A stretch of 64,000 bases of DNA from Azorinus chamasolen (Eukaryota > Mollusca > Bivalvia > Cardiida > Solecurtidae): positions 22,999,845-23,063,844 of the forward strand of contig OY755238.1 in NCBI GenBank assembly GCA_963576725.1, in the 5' to 3' direction. The stretch's first letter is position 1, and every line of letters begins with the position of its first letter. The notes under the pieces are model-generated. The model worked only from the letters and a program-made list of their open reading frames with translations, ran no database searches and was not told the DNA's origin. A program made the translations under genes and the position numbers. Positions 46,303 to 58,906 of this stretch are shown here, one piece after another.

Positions 46303-46699
46303 TGTACACACTCGTTGCCATAGAGAGTCGATTAGTGTGTGTCTTGAGAAGGTTGCATATTTGGTATAAACAGTATTGCATTTTGCAGTTTATATGCATG
46401 TACTACAAATGGACTTAGTATGTTACCCCATTATCCTACACATATAAGGCAATATTTAATGTTTAGTGTTGTATGTCAAACATATACCCAAGTCGGCTGC
46501 TGGTTCACGATCGTAACTGTGTGACGCACTGGCACTGTGCATAGAATGGTACATTTGCGTTTTGGTGGTCTGAGTACGCTGACAAATATGTTAAACCATG
46601 TAGCATACTGTGACACAGGCGGATACACCTATGGAATACATGGTGTGGGTTTACCTCTGATTCTAGAATTAGGTCCATTTTTATTATTCTTATCGACAT
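46303..46699. other. Unannotated gap within the intron
   Basis: No supported gene or repeat. Confidence 0.35.
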
Positions 46700-47450
46700 A
46701 TATTTATTCACTACAACATACTGCATGTTTGGTTGTCAACCCTTTTACAGTTGGCAATCACGCTGGCATCTTTGCATGTACGCCGAAAAGAAAGGTTTAG
46801 TACTCTATGAAGGCGACCTCTTAAATCCAGAAACGGAAAGAGGACGTCAGATATCTGTACTATTTCGTTTTTGTCGTACCCTTTATTACTTTTACAGTTA
46901 CTCTGTTTGCAGCTCATTGAGTACACTGGCGATAGGTGGATACAGTTTGTTCACTTAAATGTTTTCGTTATACATGCACTTTACCAATGTATTTGCCATC
47001 GCGGTTGTTGTAGATTAGTCGGAGAGGGGCTACGTTTATTTACACGTTTATTTTAGGGCGGGATGGAATAAATGTGAGGTTGGGCGCCCCTAAATCGGTT
47101 TATGGTAATTATGAACACTTGCTGTGTCTTCCTGTGTTGCTGTTTGGATGACTGTTTTGCATTACCAATGTGCAAAATGCAAAGTAAAAATGGTGTTAAA
47201 CCATGTATGTTCTGGATTATTATCTTCTCAGTCATTGTGTCGGTCGAATACAATCAGAGCTGCCTGCAATATACCGTCTTAACCAAATGTTTTAATTCAG
47301 ACACCAGTGGTGGTCTTTCAGACAGGTGGCAGCTTAATGTAGGTTGAAAATTATGCAATTGCTCGTTTGACTTCACCATGTGTTGCTGTTCGGGCGAGTG
47401 TTTGTTCTGTATGTGGTGTTTCCTGCATGACTCATTTTTGTACTGTTATG
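46700..47450 (+). mobile_element. Naiad subfamily A 3' copy with internal replacement
   Basis: 46700-47102 is clean subfamily A 3' UTR up to GGGCGCCCCTAAATCGGTTTA; 47379-47450 is its terminal end (TGTTGCTGTTCGGGCGAG to CATTTTTGTACTG). The 276 bases between are unrelated apart from a TTGCTGTGTCTTCCTGTGTT phrase at 47111, so an insertion or rearrangement has replaced P4 of the motif. Confidence 0.78.
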
Positions 47451-47639
47451 CAATCCCCTGCCCGAAAAGGCATAAGTTGTTCTTTATTGTTATTCCGGTT
47501 TAAAGGGGATTTACTGTACATTATTAATCCTATAAAAGTACGCTGTAAACAAATATTGGACCATACGGTATATAGAGAATATTTATTACATTGGTTTCAA
47601 CATTCCCAATGTATATTTTAATCGAATACATTAACTGTA

Positions 47640-48650
47640 GTGGTTCGTTTGAAATTCAAACGATGGAATAAGTGGTTAGGTGCCCCTAAACCGGTTTAAC
47701 CCCCCAACTGACGTTAGTCACTGACCGTTCAAAGGTGTTACTTCCATTCCGTATTGTTTGTTCGTTATGTCTTTGTACGTCTCTTGTTGTCTTTTGAGAT
47801 ACATGTACATTTGCTCTTTTTTGTCGTAGTGCTGTTCAGGCGGCTGTGTGTTTTGTATATGACGTTTCATACATGCACTTCAGATTTGCATATTGAATAT
47901 TTAAAAGTACAAAAAAGAGTCATGCAGGAAATACCACATACAGAACAAACAGCCGCCCGAACAGCAACACAAGCAATAGCAAAACGAATAAGTTGAGATA
48001 TATAAACCCCGTAAGATGGGACACGGGGAACATTTCCGTCTAGATGAGGGAAATTTACAATATTAAAATCCAAATCATCTCTTTCGTCATATATTTTAGA
48101 TGAAATCATTCCATTATCAATTTTAAGGTCTAGATCAAGAAAAGCTGCATAATTGTCGGACGGGTTAGCATTTTTCAATTTGAGTTCTTTGGGATAAATT
48201 GTAGGAACCAGAGCATCATAGAAAGTGTTATCTAAGTTAAAAATATCATCCAAAATATCGAGAAGATTCATTGAAAGCTTTTTATAACATCTTCTTGTGA
48301 TTTTGGATTCAAACGTAACATGAAATATCTCTCATAGCAGTACAAAAACAAATCTACGACTAGTGGTGCACAATTCGTACCCATAGGAATACCAATTACC
48401 TGACGGTATATAGCATTCCCATAACGTACTAATATGTTATCCAAAAGAAAGGTTAGTGATTGACAAACTTCTGAGCAAGTCCAATTGGTGTACTATTTCA
48501 TTTGCTCGTCAGTAAAGAAAGCCTTTTCAGCATTACATGCCAGGAATGATGATTTTTCCCGGGCAAATACTTTCTGGATTAAGATAGTAAGTTTATCTTT
48601 AATTAATATATGAGGAAGAGTTGTGTACAAAGTTTCGAATGATCAGTCAG
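47640..48650. mobile_element. Tail-to-tail Naiad pair
   Basis: 47640-47890 (plus) is a subfamily A 3' end. 47897-47975 (minus) is another subfamily A terminal end joined abruptly to RT sequence (48650-47976, minus) encoding DDIFNLDNTFYDALVPTIYP, FLDLDLKIDNGMISSKIYD, GNVPRVPSYGVYISQLIRFA and, further upstream, the GIPMGTNCAPL region. The 3' UTR between RT and terminus is deleted in the minus copy. Confidence 0.82.
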
Positions 48651-50852
48651 TTTCATTTAAGTCCTAAGCGATACGTCATATCAATATTATGCTTAGTTGA
48701 ATAAGTAATGATAAGTCTAAACTGGCATAATAAAGTATTGATTTCTAACAAAAGCATTAAATTTATAATCTATCCTGAAATGATATCATTGTCGCGTCCC
48801 TATCCGGAGGGCCAGCTGTGATCTTGCTGGTATTGCTGGGTGGTGCTTACAGATAACGGTTGCATTGTTAGTCTCGCCTCTCAAAACCCTGTGCCACAAC
48901 TGAACTAGAGTAATTAAATATCAGCTCTTCAAGTGTTCTTAACCGACACCTATATATCTCTGACATGGATTGATAAACAACGTGTACAAAGTGTGTACAA
49001 TATTTACTGTACCTAAGAATCAATACTATACATTTGGTGGATGCGCCAAGTCGTGTATTCCATTTATTTGATGGAGACAATTCCATTAACATGAGCAGTG
49101 TTGGACAGGTCAATATATTGATAACATCATGATAAATCACAATACGTTTATGGTACTGTTTAGTATAGAACCATCTGCCGTTTTGATAACTCATTGTGAC
49201 GTGTATGTGTTCACAACTTAACCCCAGTTCTCTTTAATAGTCATGTAACAAATAATAACATCATGAACACACATAGTTAGCTGAATATTTGCTTTTGGTA
49301 TTGGTAAAAACTTGAATTCAGATATGTTATAAGTTCATAAGCAAATTGAGCGGTGTTGGCCTATACTACTTTGTTTGCAAAGACGTGAAAAAATGTTTAT
49401 ATGAGGGAACATAGTTAATTAAAGTATCTTAATATTATTTATCTAAGCGATGTTTTTTCTATTCTGTGTATAGCCCAGGCAGAGTTTATGGCTATGCACG
49501 AACGCACTGTTTATCGTGACGCTAGGTATCGGCTACCCTTGAACAGTGAACTATAAGCCTCTGTGGTTTACGTTGTTCAATGCAGTGATATCTCTCAGTG
49601 GCCTCTAAAAGTATTCTGTTGAGGCAGGTGCTGGGTGAAATTCACACAGAACTATCTGCAAGGGGCTTTCTGTGTGACTTTCAAACTGTATTAAGCAGTC
49701 AATTTCTGAAAATGACACTGATACTAATTCTATATTCCGGTTTAGAGAGGGTTTTACTGTATATATTTGCTACTACTTGTAATGTAGTTTTCTTGCCAGT
49801 AAGTCTTCGTCTTTCAAGTGTCTTTGTTGTAATGCCTTAATACGATTATTTATGTTTGGTATTTGTCTTTAGTACGTCGGTTGTGACCCGGGGTTTCTTC
49901 CAGCATAACCTAGATAATCAAAGTGCCCCACCTGACCTGTTATCCTTTCTGAAGTGCAATGGTGTTTTAGGCATGGCTCACTGTCACCAGTGTAGAATTG
50001 GCCGTTCAGCACATGGAACCCGTTTGTAATAGAGCATTATTGTGGTTGACATATTGTTACTTATGGTTTTATACACGTTCGCTCCTGATGTAATGTACAG
50101 TAGCATTATTATCAAGCTGACATTATTGTCACTTATAATTAAGCTGAGAAAACTCAGCATGATCTTTATTGTGTACGCTCACACACCAGAACTCGTGTAG
50201 TGGTTTCTGTATTACGTTATGATCTGATTCTATTCATGCAAAATTCCTGATTATTGTAAACCTCTCTAAACCGGGCATCCAATTTAGTATAAACACATCG
50301 GGTTTTATATACAAATGGCAGCTTAATGCAGGTCGGACGTCATGCAGAAAGCTCCTCTATGCGTCTTATGCGAATATTTTGGATTCAGATGAGATATAAC
50401 TCGGCGTCTCATCAGTATCCAAACTGTTTGACACGATATATATTTTTATGAGGAAACGTCTGCTCTAACACTTGATGCAGACAAAAATGTGTCCAGCAGA
50501 CCGCAATGCTGGCACTTAAATGATCTAGTAAAGGTGTGCTTATAAGGACCTATGCTTGCCGAATTTTACTAACATGTCGGCTTTATTTGAAACTGCAAAC
50601 ATTCTTGTCTGTGAAAGTTCAAATGATGCCACTTCACACTTTCGCAAATTATTTAAAAAACTTACAATAGTATCTGAATTAACAGGGTTTGAGCCTGAGT
50701 CTAAACCCGCTAATATATTATTTTCAATACAAATCTTTATTGACATTAAGTGCAGTGTATAAACGTACACTTCTAGCCATATAGGTGTGCTCTGTCAATT
50801 TGTTTTCATTATAAACATTATTTCTAAGTAATGCATGTATCTACCTTTTCAG

Positions 50853-51078
50853 GTTGTACGAATGCTTGCAGTTATTGTTGGCGTGTTTATGGTTACATGG
50901 ATGCCATATCGCACACTTGTTGTCTACAATTCCATAAATTCACAAAACAAATACATGGACCTTTGGTTCCTGTTATTTTGTCGAACCATGGTGTATATAA
51001 ACAGTGCTATCAATCCTATACTATACAACGCCATGTCCGTCAAATTTAGACGTGCCTTTAAAAGAATTCTTTGTTGCG
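50853..51078 (+). CDS. TRHR: TRHR-like GPCR, exon 2 (TM6, TM7, helix 8)
   Basis: Begins after acceptor CTACCTTTTCAG and continues the frame of exon 1: VVRMLAVIVGVFMVTWMPYR (TM6, Pro 6.50 in WMP), TLVVYNSINSQ, then WFLLFCRTMVYINSAINPIL (TM7 with the NPxxY variant NPILY) and YNAMSVKFRRAFKRILCC (helix 8, likely palmitoylated Cys pair). The TRHR hallmark WMPYRTLVV..NS is present. It ends at a strong donor, TTGCG|GTAAGT (51078/51079), phase 1, so a further exon with the cytoplasmic tail is expected downstream; I could not identify it in the window. Read-through into the intron would give an unrelated tail ending at 51335. Confidence 0.92.
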
Positions 51079-52294
51079 GTAAGTATACAGTTTTCTATGG
51101 AGTTAAACTATCCGTAAGATGTAGTTCCAGTATTATATTTATGGTCCCCCAGAAGGCATTTATCTCACAGTATGTTCATCATTGTTTTGGTCGTCTGACC
51201 TTTTCGGGCATGTTTGTCGTGTCACAAACTTATGGTATAACTGCAGCATATCAAAGCAGCAACAGTAGGCGCATCGCCACGGAAGGAAAACCAAAGTGCA
51301 ATGTAACTATCATGTTCCCAATGATGGATGTGTGATGGCAACGTCTAGTTGCTGTGATACTGCAATGTTGTACTTGGTATCGAATTATTTTTTTTTATAT
51401 TTTGTGTTTGCAGTTTTATACTATATGATCAAGAAGGTATTTGGCAATGGTAGCTACTGTAGGATTAGATTTACATCAATGCATTAGCAAACAGACCAGG
51501 TCCTGATAAGCCGTCTGATCGGGGTCTATCACGTTTGCTAATGCAATCAAAAGACTTTTCGTTGGAGTAAGGGGTGAACACGCTGTACTGATATATATAT
51601 TTATGACACTAACATGTTACACATACTACTTAATAAATAAACCGAATGGTGTCATTACCCTGTCAACCCTGATACGATTTCGCTGCCTGGTGATATGCAA
51701 TATACCCAAACTATCTGCCATTCTGACTACACATGTTTCTATTCCAGCTTATTCTAAACTGTTGCTTTATTTTGTATGCATACATACACATGTGCGTATG
51801 TGCACTGTAGATAATAATAAAAGTCGCATAGAACAGTAATGGGTTGTTTATACAGTAGAACGTCTCTACAGCGACAACGTAGTGACTAAATACGTGTACA
51901 TCTTGTCTTTGTTTGTGATGGGATTGGTTGTAGTATAGTTTTACAACACTGCTAATATGATGTCGATGTGGAAAAGGCAATGAACAGATCTATGACAGCC
52001 GTGTGTGTATCTATGAGTGGGCATTTCATGTGTGTTACATGTTATTGCCGTGGACCTTTCGTGTTCCATTTCCATAATTCCTACCTGACTTCTATTCTAA
52101 TTTCAAAACAAAATGGCTGATTAATGCATAACCAAGAAAGTGCAATCATGGTATCCTTCATTAAGGTACCACCTGTAATGAAAACCCATATTTAGACTTC
52201 AATTCAGGCGGTCGTTGTCTGTAGGTTTCGTTGTAAATCAATCGTATCAAAATTCATGATTTGTTTTAATTGTTCATCTAGGGCTAATTGTATA
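51079..52294. other. Region downstream of TRHR exon 2 (probably intron 2)
   Basis: No convincing third exon. 51490-51570 is a fragment of the TTAACCC-type MITE; 51854-51880 has a TACAGTAGAACGTCTCTACA MITE terminus without a visible partner. Confidence 0.45.
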
Positions 52295-53045
52295 TACAGG
52301 GTGTCCCCAAAAAAACGGAACCCGGGATTAAGACCTGCAAGTTATCCCATTTCTGTCAATATTGCTAACTTGAATTAAAAGTATACACATGTATCTTAGT
52401 AGAGACAACATTTTGCCATATGTTGTCTACATTTTATCTAAACATATTCATTGGTTTTTAAGATATCAGCATTTAAATGAAAGCACCCAAAACTCAACCC
52501 ATTTTCAGAATATATGTACTTCACAACAGCAGGTGTTAAGTGCTTGTATGGCGGCCGTAAAAAGTCGCCCGTACTTCATTCTCAGTGTTGTTATATTTTC
52601 TGATCCTTTGGGATCATAAGTTTTCATGTTATTATTTTTGAAAATTGAATACTGCTTAAGCCGGTGCTAGGGGGCGTGAGTAGTGTTGCACTTTTAACTA
52701 CTACTCATGAACAGACTCAATAAAACCGAGTCTGCAATTTTCTCATTTTGCATGTCTACTTTTGCTTTCAAAGGATCACCCATTTTCAGAATATATCCGT
52801 TTTAACATGATATAGGCATGGGCTATGCAAAGTACGAATATCATGTTAAAACAGAATTTAGGTGTATTCATTAAAAAACGCATATCTTTAAAACCAATGC
52901 ATATTTTTATGAAACATTTGGCAGATATATGCACCAACGACTTTTCTACAACAATACATATTTATATTTTAATGTGTCCCGTTACATAGGTAAAAATACA
53001 CATTTGATCTAGGGTTCCGGGTTTTTTTTGGGGGGACACTCTGTA
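52295..53045. mobile_element. Tc1/mariner-type non-autonomous element with nested THR
   Basis: Terminal inverted repeats TACAGGGTGTCCCCAAAAAA..CGGAACCC on the left and GGGTTCCGGG..GGGGACACTCTGTA on the right, flanked by TA. 750 bp including a THR monomer (52505-52793, minus) inserted near the middle. No transposase reading frame. Confidence 0.8.
52505..52793 (-). repeat. Complete THR monomer
   Basis: All modules present: CTTCACAACAGCAGGTG, GGCGGCCGTAAAA, the hairpin TGATCC-TTT-GGGATCA, GGGGGCGTGAGTAGTG, H2 and H1, and a CCCATTTTCAGAATATAT end. In this copy the TGATCC stem is perfectly paired. Confidence 0.85.
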
Positions 53046-54122
53046 TCTTAATGGCATAATTTGATAGCAGCATATATATATACCTCATTAACATCTGAAT
53101 AGTATTACACTATCGTCATTATTAAAAACTAGAAAGTTGTGTCTGTAAGACACAGCGATGCCCGTCCCGGTGGTGCTTGGCACGGACGGACAGACAGGTG
53201 CAAAACACAATGCTCCCTGACTATTGTCAACGGGGGCATAAAAAGAATTTGACAGACAACGTAAATGTAACGCTGAACCGGTTGATAGAATTACAACGCT
53301 GGATTGTCAAAGGACCATATACAAATTCAAACAGACCGAGCTTACCATGAATATTAATTGATATTTTAATGAAAGTTTAACATGACACACAGTACAGATA
53401 CTGATGAGATGGTTCCTCTGTGTATCTCTTGGAACCTTCTATTCTGGAGCTGCATTGTTTGCAAATATTATAAGTGACACGTTTTCCACAATTAAAGGGT
53501 TGAGATGGAGTTGCAATAATTAAACGTTAAATTTCCAATATAATTATTTCAGGAATGATTGCCAATGACCAGCACGTCTCCATATACAGTGAGGTACACA
53601 TGGAAAATGCAATGAGTCTCAATCGACGGTCGACTGAGGAAACAAAACTTGGCAAATCGTTGTCGAATTCTTCACGCGGAGGAAAGATGAGGAATATAGA
53701 TGTGCGCAATGGTTCTAAAAGAACTTAAGCCAGTAGGAGTGTACTATCCTTCGATTGATCACTACATAGTTCGGGTGTGAAACTCACTTTTGAACACTGC
53801 AAGCTGTGTAGACTCGGATCAATCAGTGCGTTATTTTCTGTATCTATAATTGGCATCAACCCTTTGGATGAGGATAGGAGTTATTTGCCAACATTGTAAA
53901 CCAACATCAGAGGGCGCCTATAGGACCCCTCTGAACAGGGTATGCATTGGTTGTCACTGAAAGTCCTGTCACAAACTATACCATTTCATACTGAATGAAC
54001 TTGGTGGTCAACAAGATTTGCCTGTTGTAATGTCATAAGGTTTGGTATAGAAAGTCTAAACAGGTCAGTCATTTCATAAACCTTACCCTGCTGGAAAACA
54101 ACTATGCTTGGAAACATTTTTG
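53046..54122. other. Unannotated stretch
   Basis: No gene. At 53126-53240 a remnant with GCACGGACGGACAGACAGG and GGGGGCATAAAAA resembles the border of a mollusc repeat class also hinted at 57363-57480. Confidence 0.4.
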
Positions 54123-54420
54123 TACAGTTGAACTGTGATATCTCGAACTTCAAGGGACCAAACAAATTATCTCGAGATAAAATATGATCGAGGTATCCGA
54201 TTTCTAATCTCAACAATTCCTCAATTTATAGCTTAATGCAGGTATAAAGTAACGCCGAAAGCTCATGCAGGAGCTTTCAGCATTACTTAAGACCTGCATT
54301 AAGCTGTCACATATGTTTCTAGATATGCGCAGTGATACATTTTAGAACAAATCGAAGTTTATATTTCGAGTTATCTCGAGGTTTGAGTTATCCAAATTCG
54401 AGATATCGAAGTTCAACTGT
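54123..54420. mobile_element. pogo-type MITE (TACAGTTGAACTT termini)
   Basis: Ends TACAGTTGAACTGTGATATC and GATATCGAAGTTCAACTGTA. The centre GAAAGCTCATGCAGGAGCTTTC and flanking CTTAATGCAGGT/ACCTGCATTAAG form an extended palindrome. Confidence 0.82.
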
Positions 54421-54794
54421 ATTTTTACTGTCGTTTCATTAAACCATTCAGTGCCATGAAGACTGGTATGTGATATCATATGCAATCAGTGTGGATCTAG
54501 ATGAGTCTTCGGGTAACTATGTGTATTGTTTTTGTAAAGAAAGTGAACGAGCACCCACTCTAAAACTTGAAGCAAGGTATCCAGAGGATTGCAATGCTGG
54601 CACTGTAAGCGTTAATAAATATCGCCAAACAGTCTGATGACACGTCTGTGGCACATACGCATCCAAGGAAATTCGCCATTTCGCATTTAGCTGCAGAGCA
54701 GATGTTAGAGCAAGACAAAATAATCCCTCATAGGCTTTTTTAGATCCAACGTATTTGAATAAATTTACCAAAAAGTAGCATTTAAAGAAACCGT
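54421..54794. other. Unannotated stretch
   Basis: Nothing recognised. Confidence 0.35.
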
Positions 54795-54938
54795 CTAGAA
54801 TTGTATAGTTTTGAAACCATTATGATAAATAGAGCATTTGCTCCTATGGAGAGCAAATGCCCTATTTATAACAATGATTTCACAAAGTGATTTTGACAGA
54901 GGCGTCAAAAGGCGTCGATATACGGCATGGGTTAAATA
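54795..54938 (-). mobile_element. Hairpin MITE (ATTGTGATAAATAGA..GAGCAAATG family)
   Basis: Contains CATTTGCTC-CTATGGA-GAGCAAATG and outer AAACCATTATGATAAATAG / CTATTTATAACAATGATTT pairing, ending CATGGGTTAA. Related copies lie at about 60110-60215 and 62226-62345. Confidence 0.75.
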
Positions 54939-55025
54939 TACTTCAGAGACAAAACTGGAATACGTTAATACCCCAAAAAAGAATGGCAATATACGAGTAT
55001 ATATGTATGTTTTCTAATTATATTA

Positions 55026-55187
55026 GTATAGTAAAACCTCTCTTAACCGGAATTCTAGTAGAGAAGAATTTATATATTATAGGCAGGTGACTGCTTAATG
55101 CATGCATTCCACCCTGCATTAAGCTGTCACCTGTCCCCAAGACCGATATTTATACTTTAACTTCCGGTTAAGAGAGGTTTTACTGTA
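55026..55187. mobile_element. pogo/mariner-type MITE (CAGTAAAACCTCTCTTAACCGG)
   Basis: Left TATAGTAAAACCTCTCTTAA, right TTAAGAGAGGTTTTACTGTA; internal GCAGGTGACTGCTTAATGCA with AAGCTGTCACCTGTC. Same superfamily as 34818-35026. Confidence 0.82.
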
Positions 55188-55375
55188 CGTGGTGAACAAA
55201 GAGGTCATTGCAATACTGTACATTTTGTAAATAGCACAGTCGATTCAAGTTTCATCGTGTTGTGGTAATAGTATTTCACCAGAAAATAGTGGTTTTTGTG
55301 TTATTTCTCCATAAATGGAATTTGAACAGCAAGCTATCAAAATCTCCATTTTGTCTGTGCGATGTTTGATGTCAC

Positions 55376-55612
55376 TTAACCCTTTATTCCATAAATACAC
55401 CTTCCTATGTATTTGCAAACAGAATAGACTCAGCCCAGACAGCTCCTATACGAGTCGTCTTATCAGGCTGGGACTGCTCTGTTTGCTTATGAAATAATAA
55501 AGATATGGTTCTACACTTTCTGTGCACATATAGGCCTACTATTATAAAAAAACTTATTTATATCCATGATCCCATTATGTCTCGCATGGATATTCATGAA
55601 GTAAGGGATTAA
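55376..55612. mobile_element. MITE with TTAACCCTTTATTCCAT termini
   Basis: Ends TTAACCCTTTATTCCATAAA and TCATGAAGTAAGGGATTAA. It includes the AGACAGCTCCTATACGAGTC hairpin-like centre and GTTTGC borders shared with 57235-57593. Confidence 0.65.
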
Positions 55613-57234
55613 ATAAATTAAACCCTTATCCTAATATAAAAATGATATATATGTTGACCCGAGCCGTTTCAATGTTTACTTGTCCGAGTGTCAATCAGTC
55701 AGAATCCAAAAGTATTCAGCATAAAGTCCAATGCGATGTCTTTGACATTATTCTGCAGTGTTAATATAAGATAAACAAAGAAAATATAATACAACCTTTA
55801 TTAATAACGTAACAAGTCGCATGGGCGTGACGTAACACACTTCGAGCCACAAAAAGAAGAGGTATTCCGCTACAGCTGTTTACTTATTGACAAAATAACA
55901 CGAGCTTTAGGCCGAGTTTCGGCTCAAAAAATCGCGATCAACCTGTGCATCATCAACACTAAGTTTTTTCTGACTCATATGAGACTGAAAATGAAGCTCA
56001 ACGACCGTTGGGATCAATCATTCTTTGTGAACACAGAGCTAGATAATTATCAGACCGGATTTAACAAGTACAAGATCAACCAATACTGCTACATGTACAA
56101 GGTTATACGCATTTGGAAATAAACCCTGACGTTTTAGATTTACTTTACGATATATTTGGTTTTTGTTCAGAGTATATTCTTTAAACTATATATATATGAT
56201 AACGAAACATTGTTTTATAACTGTTAGCTCGAGCGTTAAATATCACTATCATATATCTATATTCGCGTGCATATATTCACACTAGAATAACATCCTACCT
56301 GTATCATACGCGCTGTCAAAATAAATAAAATGGCGGACTGTCAACGAACTAGTCACTATAGACGGCAAAGGGACGTTATAGATGTTGCGCCTAAACTTTG
56401 GTCAAATAAAACAAAATCTGATCGTTGTCCAGTAAATATCTACACATATATGAAAAATAAAGACAGAGGTTACTCCTATCATAGCCATCCATTCTACATA
56501 ACCACCATAACTGTATCATTTCCTTCACCGCATGATATTTGGTTTAAAAGAAATCCTGTAGGAATCAACAGATCATCATCTGCGCTGTAACGGATGGTCC
56601 AGAAAGCTCCCGGAAAGCTTGTCTCAATCTCAACAATCAGCTATCACACCACAGTGTACGCAAAAACATGATTCAAAAGATGATTGACCAATATCAGATA
56701 ATGCAGATTTCTGGACATAATTTATTTTGACGTGTTAAATTGATTATCAGAGAGATTACAGTTATATTGTTGATCTACTTTGTCCCAGTCACTTAGCGAA
56801 CCTTATAATACCTTTCATTGATAATTTCTATAGAAGGAATATATACTATTTTACTGCTAAAAAACTGGCTGCAAAAACGTTTGGTTATATTAAAAATATA
56901 ATCTTGCATTCGTGTTCATGATTATTATATTTATTAAATTCGTCTTTTACAACGATAAAGATATCGTTAAAGCTTGTTCGTTACCTTTTTTAAAAACTTC
57001 AGTAACTCCAATATTCATGAACACCCGTGTAAGATTCTTAATTTCAAATCTTTACAAAAATGGTATGTCCTGATTTCAGCAAGCCTTGCGGTGAAACAAA
57101 ATACAGAGATGCTTGCCATTATTTCCTTATTTTATAGTTTGATGATTCAGGCCTATAGAACGAACTATATATGGAAAACATGGTGGTCATCTGTTCCTGT
57201 TTTCTTTTGCGTTTGTTTGAAATACAATATCATC
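55613..57234. other. Unannotated stretch with one short ORF of doubtful status
   Basis: 56330-56590 has an ATG in good context (AAAATGGCGGAC) opening 86 codons of low-complexity, His/Tyr-rich sequence with no domain I recognise. It could be a first exon but there is no supporting splice or homology evidence. Confidence 0.35.
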
Positions 57235-57593
57235 TTAACTCTTTACTCCACGTATATTCATGTAAGGAATGATGACATCATGGATATTCATTAGATTATT
57301 TTTCATAATGACATAAGAACATAGGTCATTTTGGCAAGAACAGAAACGATAGAAACTAGATATGTGTCCATAGGACAATGATGCCCCCACTTCAGAACGG
57401 ACGTATGGAAGGACGTACGTACGGATGAACGGATCTACTGACAAGAGCCATCCTGTATTCCACCACTTTGTGGAGGCATAAAATATCTATATCATACCAT
57501 GAGCAAATGCAGCAGACCCTGGTCAGACGGCTCCTATTGGTATTCCCTGTTTGCAAATGCATTAAAATGCGTATTCATGGAGTAAGGTGTTAA
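57235..57593. mobile_element. MITE with TTAACTCTTTACTCCA termini and a nested repeat
   Basis: Ends TTAACTCTTTACTCCACGTA and CATGGAGTAAGGTGTTAA. A segment with GATGCCCCCACTT..ACTTTGTGGAGGCATAAA (57363-57480) is nested and contains ACGGACGTATGGAAGGACGT-type repeats. Members of this family flank the TRHR exons. Confidence 0.72.
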
Positions 57594-58906
57594 GTCATTT
57601 CGATTTAAATACATGAATATACGTGTTATACGCTCAGTATATGTCCTCGCGCAGCCTTTGTCGCACCAACCGCTACTTAAGTCACACTTGAAAACAGTGT
57701 GGATCAAGATAAAACGCTGACCAAATCGGCGTCTGATCAGGGTCCTATTTGTTGAAAAATTGGTCAATAATTTTTCAAAGCCATTACATAATTATTGTCT
57801 AATACCTCCTCAAAAGCTTAATCGATTTGTAATTAGTCTAAACCAGATATCGGTCGACTTATGTATGATACTTTATATTTATCTATAAATACAGTACATT
57901 GTGTGAAGACCAATGGGTGGGGTGTTTATTCAACTACTAAAATCGCAATACAATTATCTCCATCAAATCGTATGTTCTGACGTATCTTTAAAATCATCTG
58001 GAGAAAACGATTTTGTGGTCAAAATATAGGGTTTGGTAAACTTTATGCACCTTATCTGTACCTCTTGTGTGCAATAGAAGCTATTATACTGAAGCATGCC
58101 TTTATTATCTGCCTACACATTACCCGTATAAAACAGAAATCTTTTTTTTCTTTACAAAACGACAACACCAAACTGTGCAGCTGTCTCACTAAATCGGCGT
58201 GGTGAATAGTATAAATTGGCAGATAATTACAGTAGAACCTGTCGTAGGTGGCCACAAAAAGGTATAATTATCGGTCGGTAAGGCAGGTGGTAGTTTAATG
58301 AAGTCAAAATAATACAGAAATATAGAAATATCCAAGAGGATCATTACTTTTTCCCTGCATTAAGCAGCCAACTGCTTTAAAAGATTAATGTATTCAAAAC
58401 ATTAATGACCGCTTAGATTCGACTCTTCTGTACAAATTACCTCTAAACAATTTGTAGGAAACAAATTCTGAACGTAAAAGATCCTTTGAAAATGCGAAAA
58501 GGGAAACGAGGATTTCCGAAACCAAAATTTAGTTTGGTTCACGAGTGGTTCAGAATTAATTCTACCCTCCTACAAAATGTTTAGCCGTTCTCTTGCTGAC
58601 AATATAACGTCTACCCAATCTCAGATTTGTTGAACTTTACATTGATTTCAAATTCGATCAAAACTTTTTGAGAAACTATTGGCCGAGTGTCAAACAGAAT
58701 GGATCCTCGTGAGATGTCGCTTTATTCATATGGATCTAAGCTGTCTGTGAAGGGCATGGGCAGAATTAACACGTCTAACAAATGTTATGAAACTTACAGA
58801 AAACACTACGTTTAGAATTGGAGTAGCCGCTGATGTATGCACACGTTCAAGAGATAGAAAGGGAGGTAATTTTAAGCACAGTTCGCAGCCTAGTGACTAC
58901 TAGTTA
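57594..58906. other. Mostly unannotated; one pogo-type MITE
   Basis: 58228-58432 starts TACAGTAGAACCTGTCGTAG and ends GACTCTTCTGTA, a diverged MITE of the CAGTARAACC superfamily. 58466-58575 is a possible very degenerate THR. No gene. Confidence 0.5.

Larger units (their letters stand above)
36541..50852 (+). other. TRHR intron 1 (14.3 kb, transposon-filled)
   Basis: Joins RLQ at the end of exon 1 to VVRMLAV of exon 2 without loss of frame; donor GTATAG, acceptor CTACCTTTTCAG. It contains MITEs, at least six Naiad fragments, five THR units, a LINE tail and a foldback palindrome. Stretches 36541-37402, 39723-40060, 40698-41680, 42346-43985 and 48651-50852 show no gene; 36640-36800 and 49210-49425 resemble degraded TTAACCC-type MITEs. 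Confidence 0.85.

Noticed and set aside
50835..51335. TRHR C-terminus by read-through to the stop at 51333-51335
   Set aside because: A strong GTAAGT donor occurs right after the conserved CC of helix 8, and the read-through sequence does not resemble receptor tails.
56330..56590. 86-codon ORF with good start context as a gene
   Set aside because: No domain, no homologue I recognise, no splice or regulatory support; length is within chance expectation for this window.
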